From positions 151,078-215,077 of the forward strand of contig NZ_JALJZX010000004.1 in NCBI RefSeq assembly GCF_024171485.1: DNA of 64,000 nt, read 5' to 3'. The DNA is from Chryseobacterium sp. HSC-36S06. Lineage in GTDB: Bacteria > Bacteroidota > Bacteroidia > Flavobacteriales > Weeksellaceae. This document shows positions 25,557 to 34,628 of the stretch, piece after piece (the first letter of the stretch is position 1; every line of letters begins with the position of its first letter). The notes under the pieces were generated by a model. That model saw only the letters and a list, made by a program, of their open reading frames with translations, was not told the DNA's origin and made no database searches. Both the position numbers and the translations under genes were made by a program.

Positions 25557-26591
25557 CTAATTGCTTTTTTCGAGTAAAAAACTAAACCGTGTACCTTCCA
25601 AATATACACTTTCCACCGAGATATTTTCACCATGGGCTTCTAAAATATGCTTTACAATTGCAAGCCCTAATCCAGAGCCGCCATCGTTACGGTTTCGGCT
25701 GGTTTCTACGCGGTAAAACCGTTCGAAAATACGCGGCAACGCTTCGGGCTTAATTCCCATTCCGTTATCTTCAACCGAGACCAGAACTTTATTTTTCAGG
25801 ACCGTGGTTTTAATGATAATCTGGGCTTTGTCCCGATTGGCATAATGAATGGCATTTGATATTAAATTGATCAGGACCTGAGAGATTTTCTGCTTATCGG
25901 CATTTACAAAGATCTGCGGCACGGCGGTCTGCAGCTGTACCCGGGCATCCTTCCGAAGTGCTTCCAGATCCAGAAGGTCAATAATCTCGCGAACCACCGT
26001 GTTGAGATCGAAACTGGTGACATTCAACGTTATCTCGCCGGATTCGTACTGGTTGATCATATCAAGATCTTTCACGATATTAAGTAACCTTTCTACCGAT
26101 TTATCAATTCTTTCCAGGTATTTATCGCGGATTGCCAGATTTTCCACACCGCCATCCATAAGTGTTTCCACATATCCCTGGATGGAAAATAACGGCGTTT
26201 TCAGTTCATGAGAAACATTTCCGATGTATTCTTTCCGATAGGTTTCCATTTCTTTCATCGTTCCCATTTCGGTCGCGCTCTTTTGGCTAAACGCAGAAAA
26301 TCTTTCTCCCAACTGCTTAAAATCCATTTCATTATCATCATCAGCACTGATGTCTTCCGGAAGAATGGTAGAGATTTTTCTTATCTGCTTTTTACCATAG
26401 AAATTAAAAAGGTAATCAAGAATCACATAGTTAAGCGCAAATATCAGGACGACACAAACGAAAAGAGTAAGATAGAAATTGCTTTTGCTGTGAAAAACCG
26501 CATCGTTGGTATAATCGAAACCCAGCGCCACCAGAGACATGGCTACGGTTAGGAAAACTGAAGCAAGTAAAGTAAGCCGGTGAAACCTCAT
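25557..26591 (-). CDS. Sensor histidine kinase (PhoR-type)
   Basis: A 344-residue membrane kinase. Two transmembrane helices (about 7-24 and 38-60) enclose a short periplasmic loop of about 13 residues, so the signal is unlikely to be a large ligand. A helical linker (60-120) leads to the dimerisation domain with GNVSHELKTPLFS (phospho-His128), then the ATPase domain (about 230-344) with NLISNAIHYAN (N box), VEDNGMGI (G1), FERFYRVE (F box) and GGSGLGLAI (G2). It lies nine bases after its response regulator. The architecture matches PhoR-like kinases of flavobacteria, but the signal is not visible. Confidence 0.93.
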   Translation of the reverse strand: MRFHRLTLLASVFLTVAMSLVALGFDYTNDAVFHSKSNFYLTLFVCVVLIFALNYVILDYLFNFYGKKQIRKISTILPEDISADDDNEMDFKQLGERFSAFSQKSATEMGTMKEMETYRKEYIGNVSHELKTPLFSIQGYVETLMDGGVENLAIRDKYLERIDKSVERLLNIVKDLDMINQYESGEITLNVTSFDLNTVVREIIDLLDLEALRKDARVQLQTAVPQIFVNADKQKISQVLINLISNAIHYANRDKAQIIIKTTVLKNKVLVSVEDNGMGIKPEALPRIFERFYRVETSRNRNDGGSGLGLAIVKHILEAHGENISVESVYLEGTRFSFLLEKSN

Positions 26592-26600
26592 CTTACAAAT

Positions 26601-27278
26601 TTACACAACTAATTTGTAACCGATTCCTTTTAAGGTCTGAATGGTGCCTATCCCCAGTTTTTCGCGGAGGCGGCGGATGTGCACATCGATGGTTCTTTCG
26701 CCAACAATTACATCGTTGCCCCATACTTTTTCCAGGATTTCTTCGCGTTTGAAAACTTTATTGGTATTGGAAGCAAGGAGATAAAGCAGGTCAAATTCTT
26801 TTTTAGGAAGCAGAAACTGTTGCCCCGCCTTGGAAACCCTGAAGTTGTCTTTATCAATAATCAAATCGCCAACATTGATGTTTTTTGAGGTCTCAGAAAC
26901 CTGCGAAGTAAGCTGTAAAAGGGCGTTGACTTTAGAGATAAGAATTTTCGGTTTAATGATTTTCACGATATAATCATTGGCTCCAGCCTGAAAACCGGCG
27001 AGCTGAGAAAACTCTTCGCTTCTTGCGGAAAGAAATACAATGAGCGTTTTCTGCAGTTCTTTGATTTTTCTTAAATCCTGGCAGGTTTCGATACCATCTT
27101 TTTCCGGCATCATTACATCCAGAAGGATAAGATCGGGGATGATCTGTTTTGCCTTTTCAATTCCTTCGTTTCCGTTGCTGGCGGTGGAAACCTGGTAGCC
27201 TTCTTTTTCGAGATTGTAGGATAATATTTCTAAAATGTCCTGCTCATCATCAATCAAAAGAATTTTTTTCTGATTCAT
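26601..27278 (-). CDS. OmpR/PhoB-family response regulator
   Basis: A 225-residue two-domain regulator. The receiver (1-118) has the acidic pair Asp10-Asp11, the phospho-acceptor Asp54 in LILLDVMMPEKDG, and the signalling Ser in FLSARSEE; the usual DYxxKPF end reads DYIVKIIKPK, with two extra residues. The winged-helix output domain (about 130-225) has DLIIDKDNFRVSK, KKEFDLLYLLASN and VGERTIDVHIRRLREKLG (in part). It precedes the histidine kinase, and has a promoter-like TAACTTTG box (complement of 27297-27304). It diverges from the TonB receptor at 27464, which it might control. Confidence 0.94.
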   Translation of the reverse strand: MNQKKILLIDDEQDILEILSYNLEKEGYQVSTASNGNEGIEKAKQIIPDLILLDVMMPEKDGIETCQDLRKIKELQKTLIVFLSARSEEFSQLAGFQAGANDYIVKIIKPKILISKVNALLQLTSQVSETSKNINVGDLIIDKDNFRVSKAGQQFLLPKKEFDLLYLLASNTNKVFKREEILEKVWGNDVIVGERTIDVHIRRLREKLGIGTIQTLKGIGYKLVV

Positions 27279-27463
27279 CTTTACTATTTAACCTTTCAAA
27301 GTTAGTCAAATTTGATATCGCAAAGCCGCCACTTTACAATATTCATAATTAATTAATATTACCCCAATTCCGTTCAGAATTTCTTAAAGCAAACTTAAGA
27401 TTATAGAAACACCAAAACAGTGTGTTCTTTATTCCTTTGCAACGAAAGAAATCTAATAAAGGA

Positions 27464-30070
27464 ATGAAAATTAAAAAACTGAGTATTGCGGTTTTGTTCT
27501 TAACCTCTTCATCCGCCTTGTTTTATGGGCAGATAACACCGACGGATACTATAAAAAAAGAGAAAAACATCGAGGGCGTCATCATACGCGGCAACAGCAG
27601 TAAAATCTCTGAAACTGCAATTTTGGGAGACCAAAAAAAAGCGGTTATTCAGAAACAGTCGATGGGTGCCGAGGAAATTTCGCGAAAAGGAATTTCTAAT
27701 GTAGAACAGGGTTTGGTAAAAGTAACTGGAATTACTACCGTGGAAGGCCGCGGACTGTTTGTAAGAGGTCTGGAAGAACGGTACAACACCCTGCTGATTA
27801 ACGGCTTGGGCTCCCCATCAAATAATCCGTTTCAGAAAATCATTGCACTGAAACAGTTTCCGACCGATGTGGTGGGAAAACTGAATATTTATAAAACATT
27901 TAATTCTAATCTTTATGCAGACTTTGCGGGGGCAACTTTCGATATTGAAACCCTAACAATCGATAAAGCTTTTTCAAAAATCGAATTTGGTTTCGGCTAC
28001 AATACGCAAACCACTTTCAAAAATTTTAAAGTAAATCCAAACGCCTACACGGTTAATGGTTATCTGGGATTAAATTCACGGGATCGTCAACTTCCAGGTG
28101 AAGTTAGAGGTTTCGTACCGACCAATTATAATTTCACTCAACACGAATCAGTAAATTCTTTCAAAGACGGCTGGAATGTTGAAAACATCAAAGCTTTACC
28201 GAATACAAGCATTGGATTTACCACTGCGCAGAAATTTAAATCCGGCGAAAATGCTGAGATGGGAATTCTGCTCTCTCTGAACCAGGGCAGCAAATATGAA
28301 TATACCGACGGAGATAAGAACCAGTTTATTTCTCTGCAGACCGAAGGTAAAATGAATAACGACCTAAACCGTAAAGAATACACATATGAGCTGGAATCAT
28401 CAGCACTTGTTGGCCTCAGCTACAAAAACCGCGGTTTAAATGTCGCCCTGAACACGATATTTCTACAGAATTCTGCCAATGTCATCAGCGATTTTCTGGG
28501 TTACAAGGATCAGAAAGAACAGGATGCGGGAAGGCGTTTTTTCCGTGTGGATCAGATGGATTTATCTAAATTTTTGGATGTACAGCTGCTTGGAAGCCAG
28601 AAAATTGGCGACCGTCATCTCTTCAAAGTTGGAGGAAGCTGGGTAAAAAACAATTTTCAGCAACCCGACCGCAAGATTTCCGAAGGATTCCTTACCGGAA
28701 AACCTAACGAAGTGGAAATGACTTTTGGCGGAAACAACCTAATCCGTCAGTATCTGGATGTAAACGGGAACAGCTATTTATCAGGTTTTGCAGAATATTC
28801 AGTTTTTCTTGGTGAGAAAGGGGAAAAGAAAAATTATCCCTGGCAACTTGCAGTGGGATATAACGGATTCTTCGATCACAGAAGCAATTCCTACCGGTTT
28901 ATTGCATCGAATATTGATAATGTAGACTTAAGAACTGTAGTAGTTGACATTGATCATCCTCAGCAGATTTATAACGATTATATCATGAACGGCGCTTTCC
29001 ATTTCAAGGAAGAAACCAATGAAAATGATTACCGCTCCAATCTTTACCAGTTTGTAAATGCGGTATATCTGAACTTAAATTATAAGCCAAATGACAACTG
29101 GGATATTTTAGTGGGAGGCCGTGTTGAAAACAACATCAACATTACCCGATATAAGGAACAGGGAGATTCGGGATTTAATAATCTGAGCAGAAACCAGTAT
29201 TTTATTTTACCCTCGTTCTCGGTTAAAAAATCGCTCAACACGAAATCCAACATCCGTTTTGCAGCCAGCAAAACCATTACAAGGCCGATTTTGATTGAGT
29301 ATATGCCGATTACTTACATCAATCCGGATAACGAGAACATCATTGGAAACAAAGACCTGAAGAACAGCGAAAACTACAATCTCGATCTGAAGTATGAGAT
29401 TTTTCCGACCAATAAAGAACTTTTTGCAGTGAATATTTTTGCTAAAAAAATCGATAATCCTATCGAAAGAAGTTACACAGCATCGGGAAATTCCAACGGT
29501 GTAGCAATTACCTATTTCAATGCAAAGAATGCAGTTTTAGCCGGTGCTGAAGTGGAAGGAATTATAAATCTATCAAGAATTAGTGAATCGTTATCAAAAT
29601 GGACTTTAGGAGCCAATGCTACTTTTATGTATTCCAAAGTTGAAAGAAGTTCCGAAGAACTGGAACAGGAACTGCCTGCGAATTTCACAGGAACTTTAAA
29701 AGAGAGAAACCTGCAGGGCGCTGCACCATGGACCGCCAATGCTGATCTGAAATATGAATTTAGAAATGCGAATAATCTTCCTCATACTCTTTCATTTATC
29801 TATAACGTCTCCGGTTCGAAGATTTTCACTGTGGGAACTTCAGGATTAGACCATATTTACGAAAGACCTTTCCACCAGCTTGATTTTGTGTACAACGCAC
29901 AGCTTACTAAAAACTGGAACCTGAAACTCGGAATTCAGAATATCCTCAACAGCACCTATAAACTGGAGCTCGGCGACGAAGGCTACATGCCTTTGAATGT
30001 GAGAACAACAACTCATACCGACTACAAACGCGGAACAACTTTCAACTTCACCGCTGGGTATACCTTCTAA
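27464..30070 (+). CDS. TonB-dependent receptor (PhoBR-adjacent)
   Basis: An 868-residue outer-membrane receptor. I start at the ATG at 27464 (MKIKKLSIAVLFLTSSSALF), since the open frame above it crosses a likely -7 box TTCCTTTG and begins with GTG. The signal peptide ends near FYGQ. The plug (about 30-165) has EGVIIRGNSSKISE, GMTTVEGR-like ITTVEGRGLFVRGLEERYNT and ADFAGATFDIETL. The barrel continues to the terminal FNFTAGYTF with C-terminal Phe. No carboxypeptidase-like domain is present, so it is not a classical SusC. It is followed by a beta-helix lipoprotein 29 bases on, and diverges from a PhoB/PhoR-type pair. Confidence 0.92.
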   Translation: MKIKKLSIAVLFLTSSSALFYGQITPTDTIKKEKNIEGVIIRGNSSKISETAILGDQKKAVIQKQSMGAEEISRKGISNVEQGLVKVTGITTVEGRGLFVRGLEERYNTLLINGLGSPSNNPFQKIIALKQFPTDVVGKLNIYKTFNSNLYADFAGATFDIETLTIDKAFSKIEFGFGYNTQTTFKNFKVNPNAYTVNGYLGLNSRDRQLPGEVRGFVPTNYNFTQHESVNSFKDGWNVENIKALPNTSIGFTTAQKFKSGENAEMGILLSLNQGSKYEYTDGDKNQFISLQTEGKMNNDLNRKEYTYELESSALVGLSYKNRGLNVALNTIFLQNSANVISDFLGYKDQKEQDAGRRFFRVDQMDLSKFLDVQLLGSQKIGDRHLFKVGGSWVKNNFQQPDRKISEGFLTGKPNEVEMTFGGNNLIRQYLDVNGNSYLSGFAEYSVFLGEKGEKKNYPWQLAVGYNGFFDHRSNSYRFIASNIDNVDLRTVVVDIDHPQQIYNDYIMNGAFHFKEETNENDYRSNLYQFVNAVYLNLNYKPNDNWDILVGGRVENNINITRYKEQGDSGFNNLSRNQYFILPSFSVKKSLNTKSNIRFAASKTITRPILIEYMPITYINPDNENIIGNKDLKNSENYNLDLKYEIFPTNKELFAVNIFAKKIDNPIERSYTASGNSNGVAITYFNAKNAVLAGAEVEGIINLSRISESLSKWTLGANATFMYSKVERSSEELEQELPANFTGTLKERNLQGAAPWTANADLKYEFRNANNLPHTLSFIYNVSGSKIFTVGTSGLDHIYERPFHQLDFVYNAQLTKNWNLKLGIQNILNSTYKLELGDEGYMPLNVRTTTHTDYKRGTTFNFTAGYTF

Positions 30071-30099
30071 AAATCATTAATAAAAAACTTAAAAGTAAT

Positions 30100-31320
30100 A
30101 TGAAAAAGAACATTTTTAATTTATGGGCACTTGCAGCAGTATTTGCAGTGACATCTTGTACGGTAGAAATCAGAGAAGATGCCGATATCAACAGTGGTGG
30201 AACGGGAACCGGCGGAACAACAGGAGCTGTATTAAGCGGAACAGGAACGTTGACAGGAACGCTGAAACAGAACACCGTTGTAAAAAAAGGAACCTACACA
30301 CTGGAAGGAATCGTAAAAGTTCCTGAAGGAATTTCACTTACTATAGAACCCGGCGCGACATTTACCGCAAAAACTTCCGTAGGAAGCAGCCTGGTCGTGT
30401 TACAGGGCGGAAAAATTTATGCAGAAGGTACCGCTGCAGAACCAATTGTTTTTACCTCCGACAACAAAAAACCCGGCGACTGGGGCGGAGTAACCGTTTA
30501 CGGAAATGCGCCTATTAAAGCCATTAACGGTGCATCAAAGGCACTTTCTGAAGATGGGAACAACGTTTATTATGGCGGCGACAATCCGAACGATAACTCC
30601 GGAAGTTTAAAATATGTAAGAGTAGAATATGGCGGTAAAAAAATCGGAGACGGAACTTCTGAAACGAATTCAATGACTTTCTATTCCGTAGGTGCAGGAA
30701 CAGTTCTTGAAAATTTAGTCGCTTACATGGGAACAGATGACGGTTACGAATTTTTCGGCGGAACAGTAAGCGGAAAAAACCTTGTGGCTTACGGAAATTA
30801 CGATGATTCCTTCGACTGGCAGGACGCGTGGAGCGGACAGAATAACAGCAACTGGTTTGCTTACCAAACAAGTATCGGAAATTTCGGGATGGAAATTGAG
30901 GCGTCCGGAAACGCAGACAATACCGCACCGAAAGTAAACGGAATCACTTTGATAAGAGCGGCAGGAACAAAACCAGAAACCGCTGGATCCATCGAGGTTT
31001 CGGCGATTCAGTTCAAGAAACACGGGAACGGAATCTTCAGCAATGTATTTATAGACGGTTACAAAGACACCGACGGCAAGAAGGCCTACGCTGTTCTGAT
31101 TCAGGATGCCGCAACTGAAAGCGAGCAGGTTAACAAAAATAAAGTAAGTATTTCCCCGATCAATCACACCGGCTCGGATAATCTGAACATTTGGGGTTAC
31201 GCCTACACGCCAAACGGAGGAAAAACTTTTACGAGTGATGCAACTGTAAAAAAAGTTACCCTAACTTCCGGAAACTGGGCAACAGTAAATGGAGTTGATC
31301 TTTTATCAGCTTTAAAATAA
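30100..31320 (+). CDS. Secreted beta-helix-like lipoprotein
   Basis: A 406-residue lipoprotein, signal NLWALAAVFAVTSCTVEI with lipidation Cys20. A Gly/Thr-rich linker (about 26-50) follows, then a domain rich in short repeated strands: the opening TLEGIVKVPEGISLTIEPGATFTAK, AEPIVFTSDNKKPGDWGG and GSLKYVRVEYGGKK (all in part), suggesting a right-handed parallel beta-helix. The IEPGATF, GDWGG and VRVEYGG patterns recur in Bacteroidota lipoproteins of unknown role encoded beside TonB receptors. It is 29 bases downstream of the receptor and ends before a bidirectional terminator, so the two form one unit. A ligand or surface-binding role is inferred. Confidence 0.82.
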   Translation: MKKNIFNLWALAAVFAVTSCTVEIREDADINSGGTGTGGTTGAVLSGTGTLTGTLKQNTVVKKGTYTLEGIVKVPEGISLTIEPGATFTAKTSVGSSLVVLQGGKIYAEGTAAEPIVFTSDNKKPGDWGGVTVYGNAPIKAINGASKALSEDGNNVYYGGDNPNDNSGSLKYVRVEYGGKKIGDGTSETNSMTFYSVGAGTVLENLVAYMGTDDGYEFFGGTVSGKNLVAYGNYDDSFDWQDAWSGQNNSNWFAYQTSIGNFGMEIEASGNADNTAPKVNGITLIRAAGTKPETAGSIEVSAIQFKKHGNGIFSNVFIDGYKDTDGKKAYAVLIQDAATESEQVNKNKVSISPINHTGSDNLNIWGYAYTPNGGKTFTSDATVKKVTLTSGNWATVNGVDLLSALK

Positions 31321-31352
31321 GGAGTTCTTCAGTCAGTATTTCATATCAAATT

Positions 31353-31377
31353 AAAACCACCGGATTTCGGTGGTTTT
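31353..31377. terminator. Bidirectional terminator after the beta-helix lipoprotein
   Basis: AAAACCACCG, loop GATTT and CGGTGGTTTT give a perfect 10-bp stem with A and T ends on both sides, placed between the plus-strand lipoprotein and the minus-strand barstar gene. Confidence 0.8.
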
Positions 31378-31382
31378 ATTAT

Positions 31383-31700
31383 TTATTGTTGAGTTGGAGT
31401 TTCTTCTTCAGAACCTTCTTCATCTTCGTATTGCTCAAGATAATAAGCGAACGTAAAATCATCCAATTCATCTTCTGCATCTTCCAGCGTTACGAGCAAA
31501 TCTTCGAAAGTTTCGAGCTGATCAACACTTAAGTTCACAAATTCAAGATGAAGCGGAAGTTGAACAAAACCCGTGAGTGAATCATAAAGCGCATCCAAAT
31601 TATCGCCGAAATATTCCGGAAGTGTAAGTTTTTCCTTTAACTGGGCATAAAAATCATCGTAATCGCCAATGTCTGTAAAATCGATATAAACTGTTTTCAT
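31383..31700 (-). CDS. Barstar family ribonuclease inhibitor
   Basis: A 105-residue cytoplasmic inhibitor that binds and blocks a barnase-type ribonuclease. The key helix reads LPEYFGDNLDALYDSLTG, almost the same as in B. amyloliquefaciens barstar; Tyr30, Asp36 and Asp40 correspond to its Tyr29, Asp35 and Asp39, which fill the RNase active site. The second part (about 55-90) has VDQLETFEDLLVTLEDAEDE, and the last residues are a short acidic extension (EDEEGSEEETPTQQ). It is encoded 31 bases downstream of the barnase-like gene on the same strand, so it probably protects the cell from that enzyme. Confidence 0.92.
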   Translation of the reverse strand: MKTVYIDFTDIGDYDDFYAQLKEKLTLPEYFGDNLDALYDSLTGFVQLPLHLEFVNLSVDQLETFEDLLVTLEDAEDELDDFTFAYYLEQYEDEEGSEEETPTQQ

Positions 31701-31731
31701 TTTTATTTTTTAGAATTGATTTAAATTTTTT

Positions 31732-32292
31732 CTATTGCTTTTCAAAAGATTTGTAATGGTTTTTAGTCAGCCAAACTTCACCGTTTTTGGTAAAGACAAT
31801 TCGGTCGGCATTTCGCCGTCCGCAGTTGTAATTCACGTCGGCTTCAAAATATTGCGCCCCTATTGGCAAAGTTTTTTCTCTGTTGCTGAATTTATCCCCG
31901 CCAATCGCTCGACCTGGCAAAACATCACATAAATTTCCTTCAGACGCGACCCAGCCTTTACTTCTGGCTTCGCCTTTGGTGATATAATAATGCGGAAGTT
32001 TTCTGTTCGCTTTCACATAATCAATGACCAGGTTTTCTTCGGTAAGGTCATCAATATTGCCTGAGTTAGTTGAAGAATTCCTTTCCTTATTTTCCGGGGA
32101 ATCCTGCTGAATGTTTTGCTGATTTTCTTGACGATCTGCGTATCCACTTTCCTGCGTTACCGCAGTTGTTTGCTGAGTTCCGGCTTCACTCTTTTTCTCA
32201 ATTTTATAATTATTGATGAGATACATCACCAAAAAAGCGCTGAGCATCCCGATGATAAAAAAGAGGCCGAGCTTGAGACTTTGTCTGTTCAT
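31732..32292 (-). CDS. Barnase-like ribonuclease with N-terminal membrane anchor
   Basis: A 186-residue protein. Residues 8-27 form one hydrophobic segment (LGLFFIIGMLSAFLVMYLI) after a short basic start, a signal anchor or uncleaved signal. A Gln/Ser/Asn-rich linker (30-80) leads to the microbial RNase domain (about 84-186). All barnase catalytic residues can be matched: Glu150 in QYFEADVNY (general base), Arg164 in ADRIVF and His179 in TKNHYKSF (general acid). Two Cys (122 and 157) might form a disulfide. The enzyme would cut single-stranded RNA outside the cytoplasm. The barstar gene follows at once. Whether it serves nutrition, competition or something else cannot be told. Confidence 0.9.
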   Translation of the reverse strand: MNRQSLKLGLFFIIGMLSAFLVMYLINNYKIEKKSEAGTQQTTAVTQESGYADRQENQQNIQQDSPENKERNSSTNSGNIDDLTEENLVIDYVKANRKLPHYYITKGEARSKGWVASEGNLCDVLPGRAIGGDKFSNREKTLPIGAQYFEADVNYNCGRRNADRIVFTKNGEVWLTKNHYKSFEKQ

Positions 32293-32354
32293 TTCTAATT
32301 ATAAATTGGCTGTAAAAATTCTACTTTAGTCTTTAATCTTTCACCTGATTCATT

Positions 32355-33143
32355 TTACCTCCATTCTTCGGGAATATCACAAACCGGAATCGGCTGCATT
32401 TTGTGTTGCGCGGCTTTGTTCATGCGGGCAAAGATTTTATAAACTTCCAGGTCTCTTCCGCTGTAATCTGCTTCGGTTTTGGTTCCCCATTCTTTCTGAA
32501 TTTTTTCCAGTTCAGGATAAGTAGCGCCAATCTGCTGCTCATCGGTTCTTTCCACATCCCAAAGTCCATCCGTTGGAATTGCATTCTGGATTGATTCTAC
32601 AAGATTCAGTGATTTCGCCAGTTGGTAAACCTCGGTTTTATAAAGATCGGCAATCGGTGACACATCTACTCCACCATCGCCATATTTGGTATAAAAACCA
32701 ATCCCGAAATCCTCCACTTTATTCCCGGTTCCGCAAACCAAAAGTCCGTTCAGCTGCCCGAAATAATACAAAGTAAGCATTCGCAAACGTGCTCTGGTAT
32801 TGGCAAATGCCAGTTTTTCTTCCGGATATTTTTCATCATCTACATTAAAAGCCCTGTAAAGTTCTTCGAACGCCGGTGTAAGGTTCAGCGAAATGGCTTC
32901 GACATTAGAAAATTTCGATTTCAGATCTTCAATATGTTCCCAGGCGCGGTTTACCTGATCTTCTTTCTGATGAATCGGCATTTCGATTAAAAGCGTCTTC
33001 AGTCCCGTCATTGCACACAGCGTGGAAACCACTGCAGAATCTACCCCGCCGGAAACTCCGATCACATATCCTTTAACTTTAGCATTTTCGGCATATTCTT
33101 TCAGCCAGGAAACGATCTTTTCTGTTATTTTTTCTGTTTGCAT
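32355..33143 (-). CDS. nadE: Ammonia-dependent NAD(+) synthetase
   Basis: NadE makes NAD from deamido-NAD with ATP and ammonia, the last step of NAD synthesis. The 262 residues fit the short, ammonia-dependent form without a glutaminase domain. Visible are the ATP pyrophosphatase P-loop GYVIGVSGGVDSAVV (residues 31-36 SGGVDS), ANTRARLRMLTLYYF, CGTGNKVEDFGIGFYTKYGD and the DVSPIADLYKTEVYQLA block. It is divergent from gldB, an arrangement common in flavobacteria. Confidence 0.97.
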   Translation of the reverse strand: MQTEKITEKIVSWLKEYAENAKVKGYVIGVSGGVDSAVVSTLCAMTGLKTLLIEMPIHQKEDQVNRAWEHIEDLKSKFSNVEAISLNLTPAFEELYRAFNVDDEKYPEEKLAFANTRARLRMLTLYYFGQLNGLLVCGTGNKVEDFGIGFYTKYGDGGVDVSPIADLYKTEVYQLAKSLNLVESIQNAIPTDGLWDVERTDEQQIGATYPELEKIQKEWGTKTEADYSGRDLEVYKIFARMNKAAQHKMQPIPVCDIPEEWR

Positions 33144-33229
33144 TTTTTGTCTGTTTTCAAGTAAGTGACGGAGATCGCAGAATCCTTAAATTTTGCTTAT
33201 TTTTGCGTCTTAAATCTGATGTAAAAATA

Positions 33230-34210
33230 ATGAAGTTTTTTAGATATTTGCTTTTTTCAGCCGTTTTCGTTTTCGGTGCAGTTTCCTGCAAAAAAGGGAC
33301 GAGAAATATTTGGACTGTCGAAATAAAAGAGCCTGCGAAAAATGTGGAAGTGACCGATATTTCAAAGGAATTTTACGACGCAAATGTGCCTCTCGAGGAA
33401 TTCAAACAGAAATATCCGTGGTTTCAGGGAAGTGTTCCTGATGAGGATTACAGCATCAGAAGAGCCGATACGGCTGAAGTGAAAATTTATAAGGAAGCCA
33501 TTTCTAAAATTGATACTGCCAAACTCAACAAAGATTTAACAGGCCTTTTTTCGCACATCAAATATCATTTCCCTGAATTTAAAGAACCGCAGGTTTTTCT
33601 CTTTTCATCGGTGTTGAGCGGAATTATGGAACCTGTCTTTTACAGAGATGATGTCAATATGCTTTTTATTGATGTTACCGGTTTTATGGGCGACAACAAC
33701 CCAAATTACAAAGGTTTGGAACAGTATTTTCAGCTCTCGATGAATCCTCAGAATATCGTTCCTAAAGTATCGCAAACCTTTGCCGAATATTTTGTTCAGC
33801 CAAATCCCAATCACCAGAAATTTATCGACGAGATTATTTATCAGGGGAAAATTATGACCCTTCAGGATGCTTTTCTACCGGATTTTCCGGATTATCTGAA
33901 GATGCATTATTCCCAGAAACAATATGAATGGGCAAAAGAAAATGAAGTAAACATCTGGAATTATTTCGTAGAAAGCAATCTTATTTTCAGTGACGACATC
34001 CGATTAAAGGAACGGTTTATCAATCCCGGTCCGTTTTCAAAATTCTATACCGAAATCGATAACGAATCTTCTCCAAGAGTCGGAATTTTCACAGGATGGC
34101 AAATCAGCAGGAAATTCTATCAGGAAAAACCTGAAACAAAACTCGGCGATTTCCTGAAAATGAACGCTCAGGACATTTTCAACCAAAGCAATTATAAACC
34201 TAAATATTAA
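33230..34210 (+). CDS. gldB: Gliding motility lipoprotein GldB
   Basis: A 326-residue lipoprotein. I start at the ATG at 33230 (MKFFRYLLFSAVFVFGAVSC), which gives a normal lipoprotein signal with Cys20; the frame above it includes a perfect -7 box TATTTTTG (33198-33205). GldB is one of the core gliding and T9SS-associated proteins of flavobacteria and is thought to sit in the periplasmic or outer membrane part of the machinery. Recognisable blocks include VPLEEFKQKYPWFQGSVPDE, FYRDDVNMLFIDVTGFMGDN, PKVSQTFAEYFVQPNPNHQK and FTGWQISRKFYQE. gldC follows 42 bases on. Gliding in this organism cannot be inferred from the gene alone, since many non-gliding relatives retain it. Confidence 0.93.
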   Translation: MKFFRYLLFSAVFVFGAVSCKKGTRNIWTVEIKEPAKNVEVTDISKEFYDANVPLEEFKQKYPWFQGSVPDEDYSIRRADTAEVKIYKEAISKIDTAKLNKDLTGLFSHIKYHFPEFKEPQVFLFSSVLSGIMEPVFYRDDVNMLFIDVTGFMGDNNPNYKGLEQYFQLSMNPQNIVPKVSQTFAEYFVQPNPNHQKFIDEIIYQGKIMTLQDAFLPDFPDYLKMHYSQKQYEWAKENEVNIWNYFVESNLIFSDDIRLKERFINPGPFSKFYTEIDNESSPRVGIFTGWQISRKFYQEKPETKLGDFLKMNAQDIFNQSNYKPKY

Positions 34211-34252
34211 AAAGAGTTGCGCTTACCGCCGACTCCCAATTCAAATAAAATC

Positions 34253-34579
34253 ATGAGAAAGACCCAAATTACCATAGACATTGAACTTGATGAAAACCAC
34301 GTTCCGGAAACCATGACCTGGAACGCCGAAGATGGCGGAATCGAAGCCCAGGAAACCAAAGCAACCATGATTTCTGTTTGGGACGATAAGACGATGGAAG
34401 CTTTAAGAATCGATCTCTGGACCAAAGACATGCCCGTAGACCAGATGAAAATGTTTCTTCACCAAATCCTTGTTTCTTTGGCAAACACTTACGAACGTGC
34501 TACCGGAGAAGAAGATGTTGCAAAATGGATGGAAGAAATGGCGGAGCAGTTCGCGGCGAAATCTGCGATAAAAATGTAA
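34253..34579 (+). CDS. gldC: Gliding motility protein GldC
   Basis: A 108-residue cytoplasmic-type protein with no signal peptide. It begins MRKTQITIDIELDENHVPET and contains ISVWDDKTMEALRIDLWTKD, then VDQMKMFLHQILVSLANTYE. The open frame includes 12 more upstream codons, but the ATG at 34253 matches the family start. GldC accompanies GldB in Bacteroidota and affects gliding in Flavobacterium johnsoniae; its molecular role is unknown. It follows gldB by 42 bases. Confidence 0.93.
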   Translation: MRKTQITIDIELDENHVPETMTWNAEDGGIEAQETKATMISVWDDKTMEALRIDLWTKDMPVDQMKMFLHQILVSLANTYERATGEEDVAKWMEEMAEQFAAKSAIKM

Positions 34580-34628
34580 TTTTCAAATCCCGAACTTCAA
34601 ATTTCAAATCAAATCAAATCAAATCACT

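Noticed and set aside
30524..31167. Two minus-strand frames opposite the beta-helix lipoprotein
   Set aside because: Low-complexity Arg/Phe or Val-rich translations without start signals; the lipoprotein on the plus strand explains the region.
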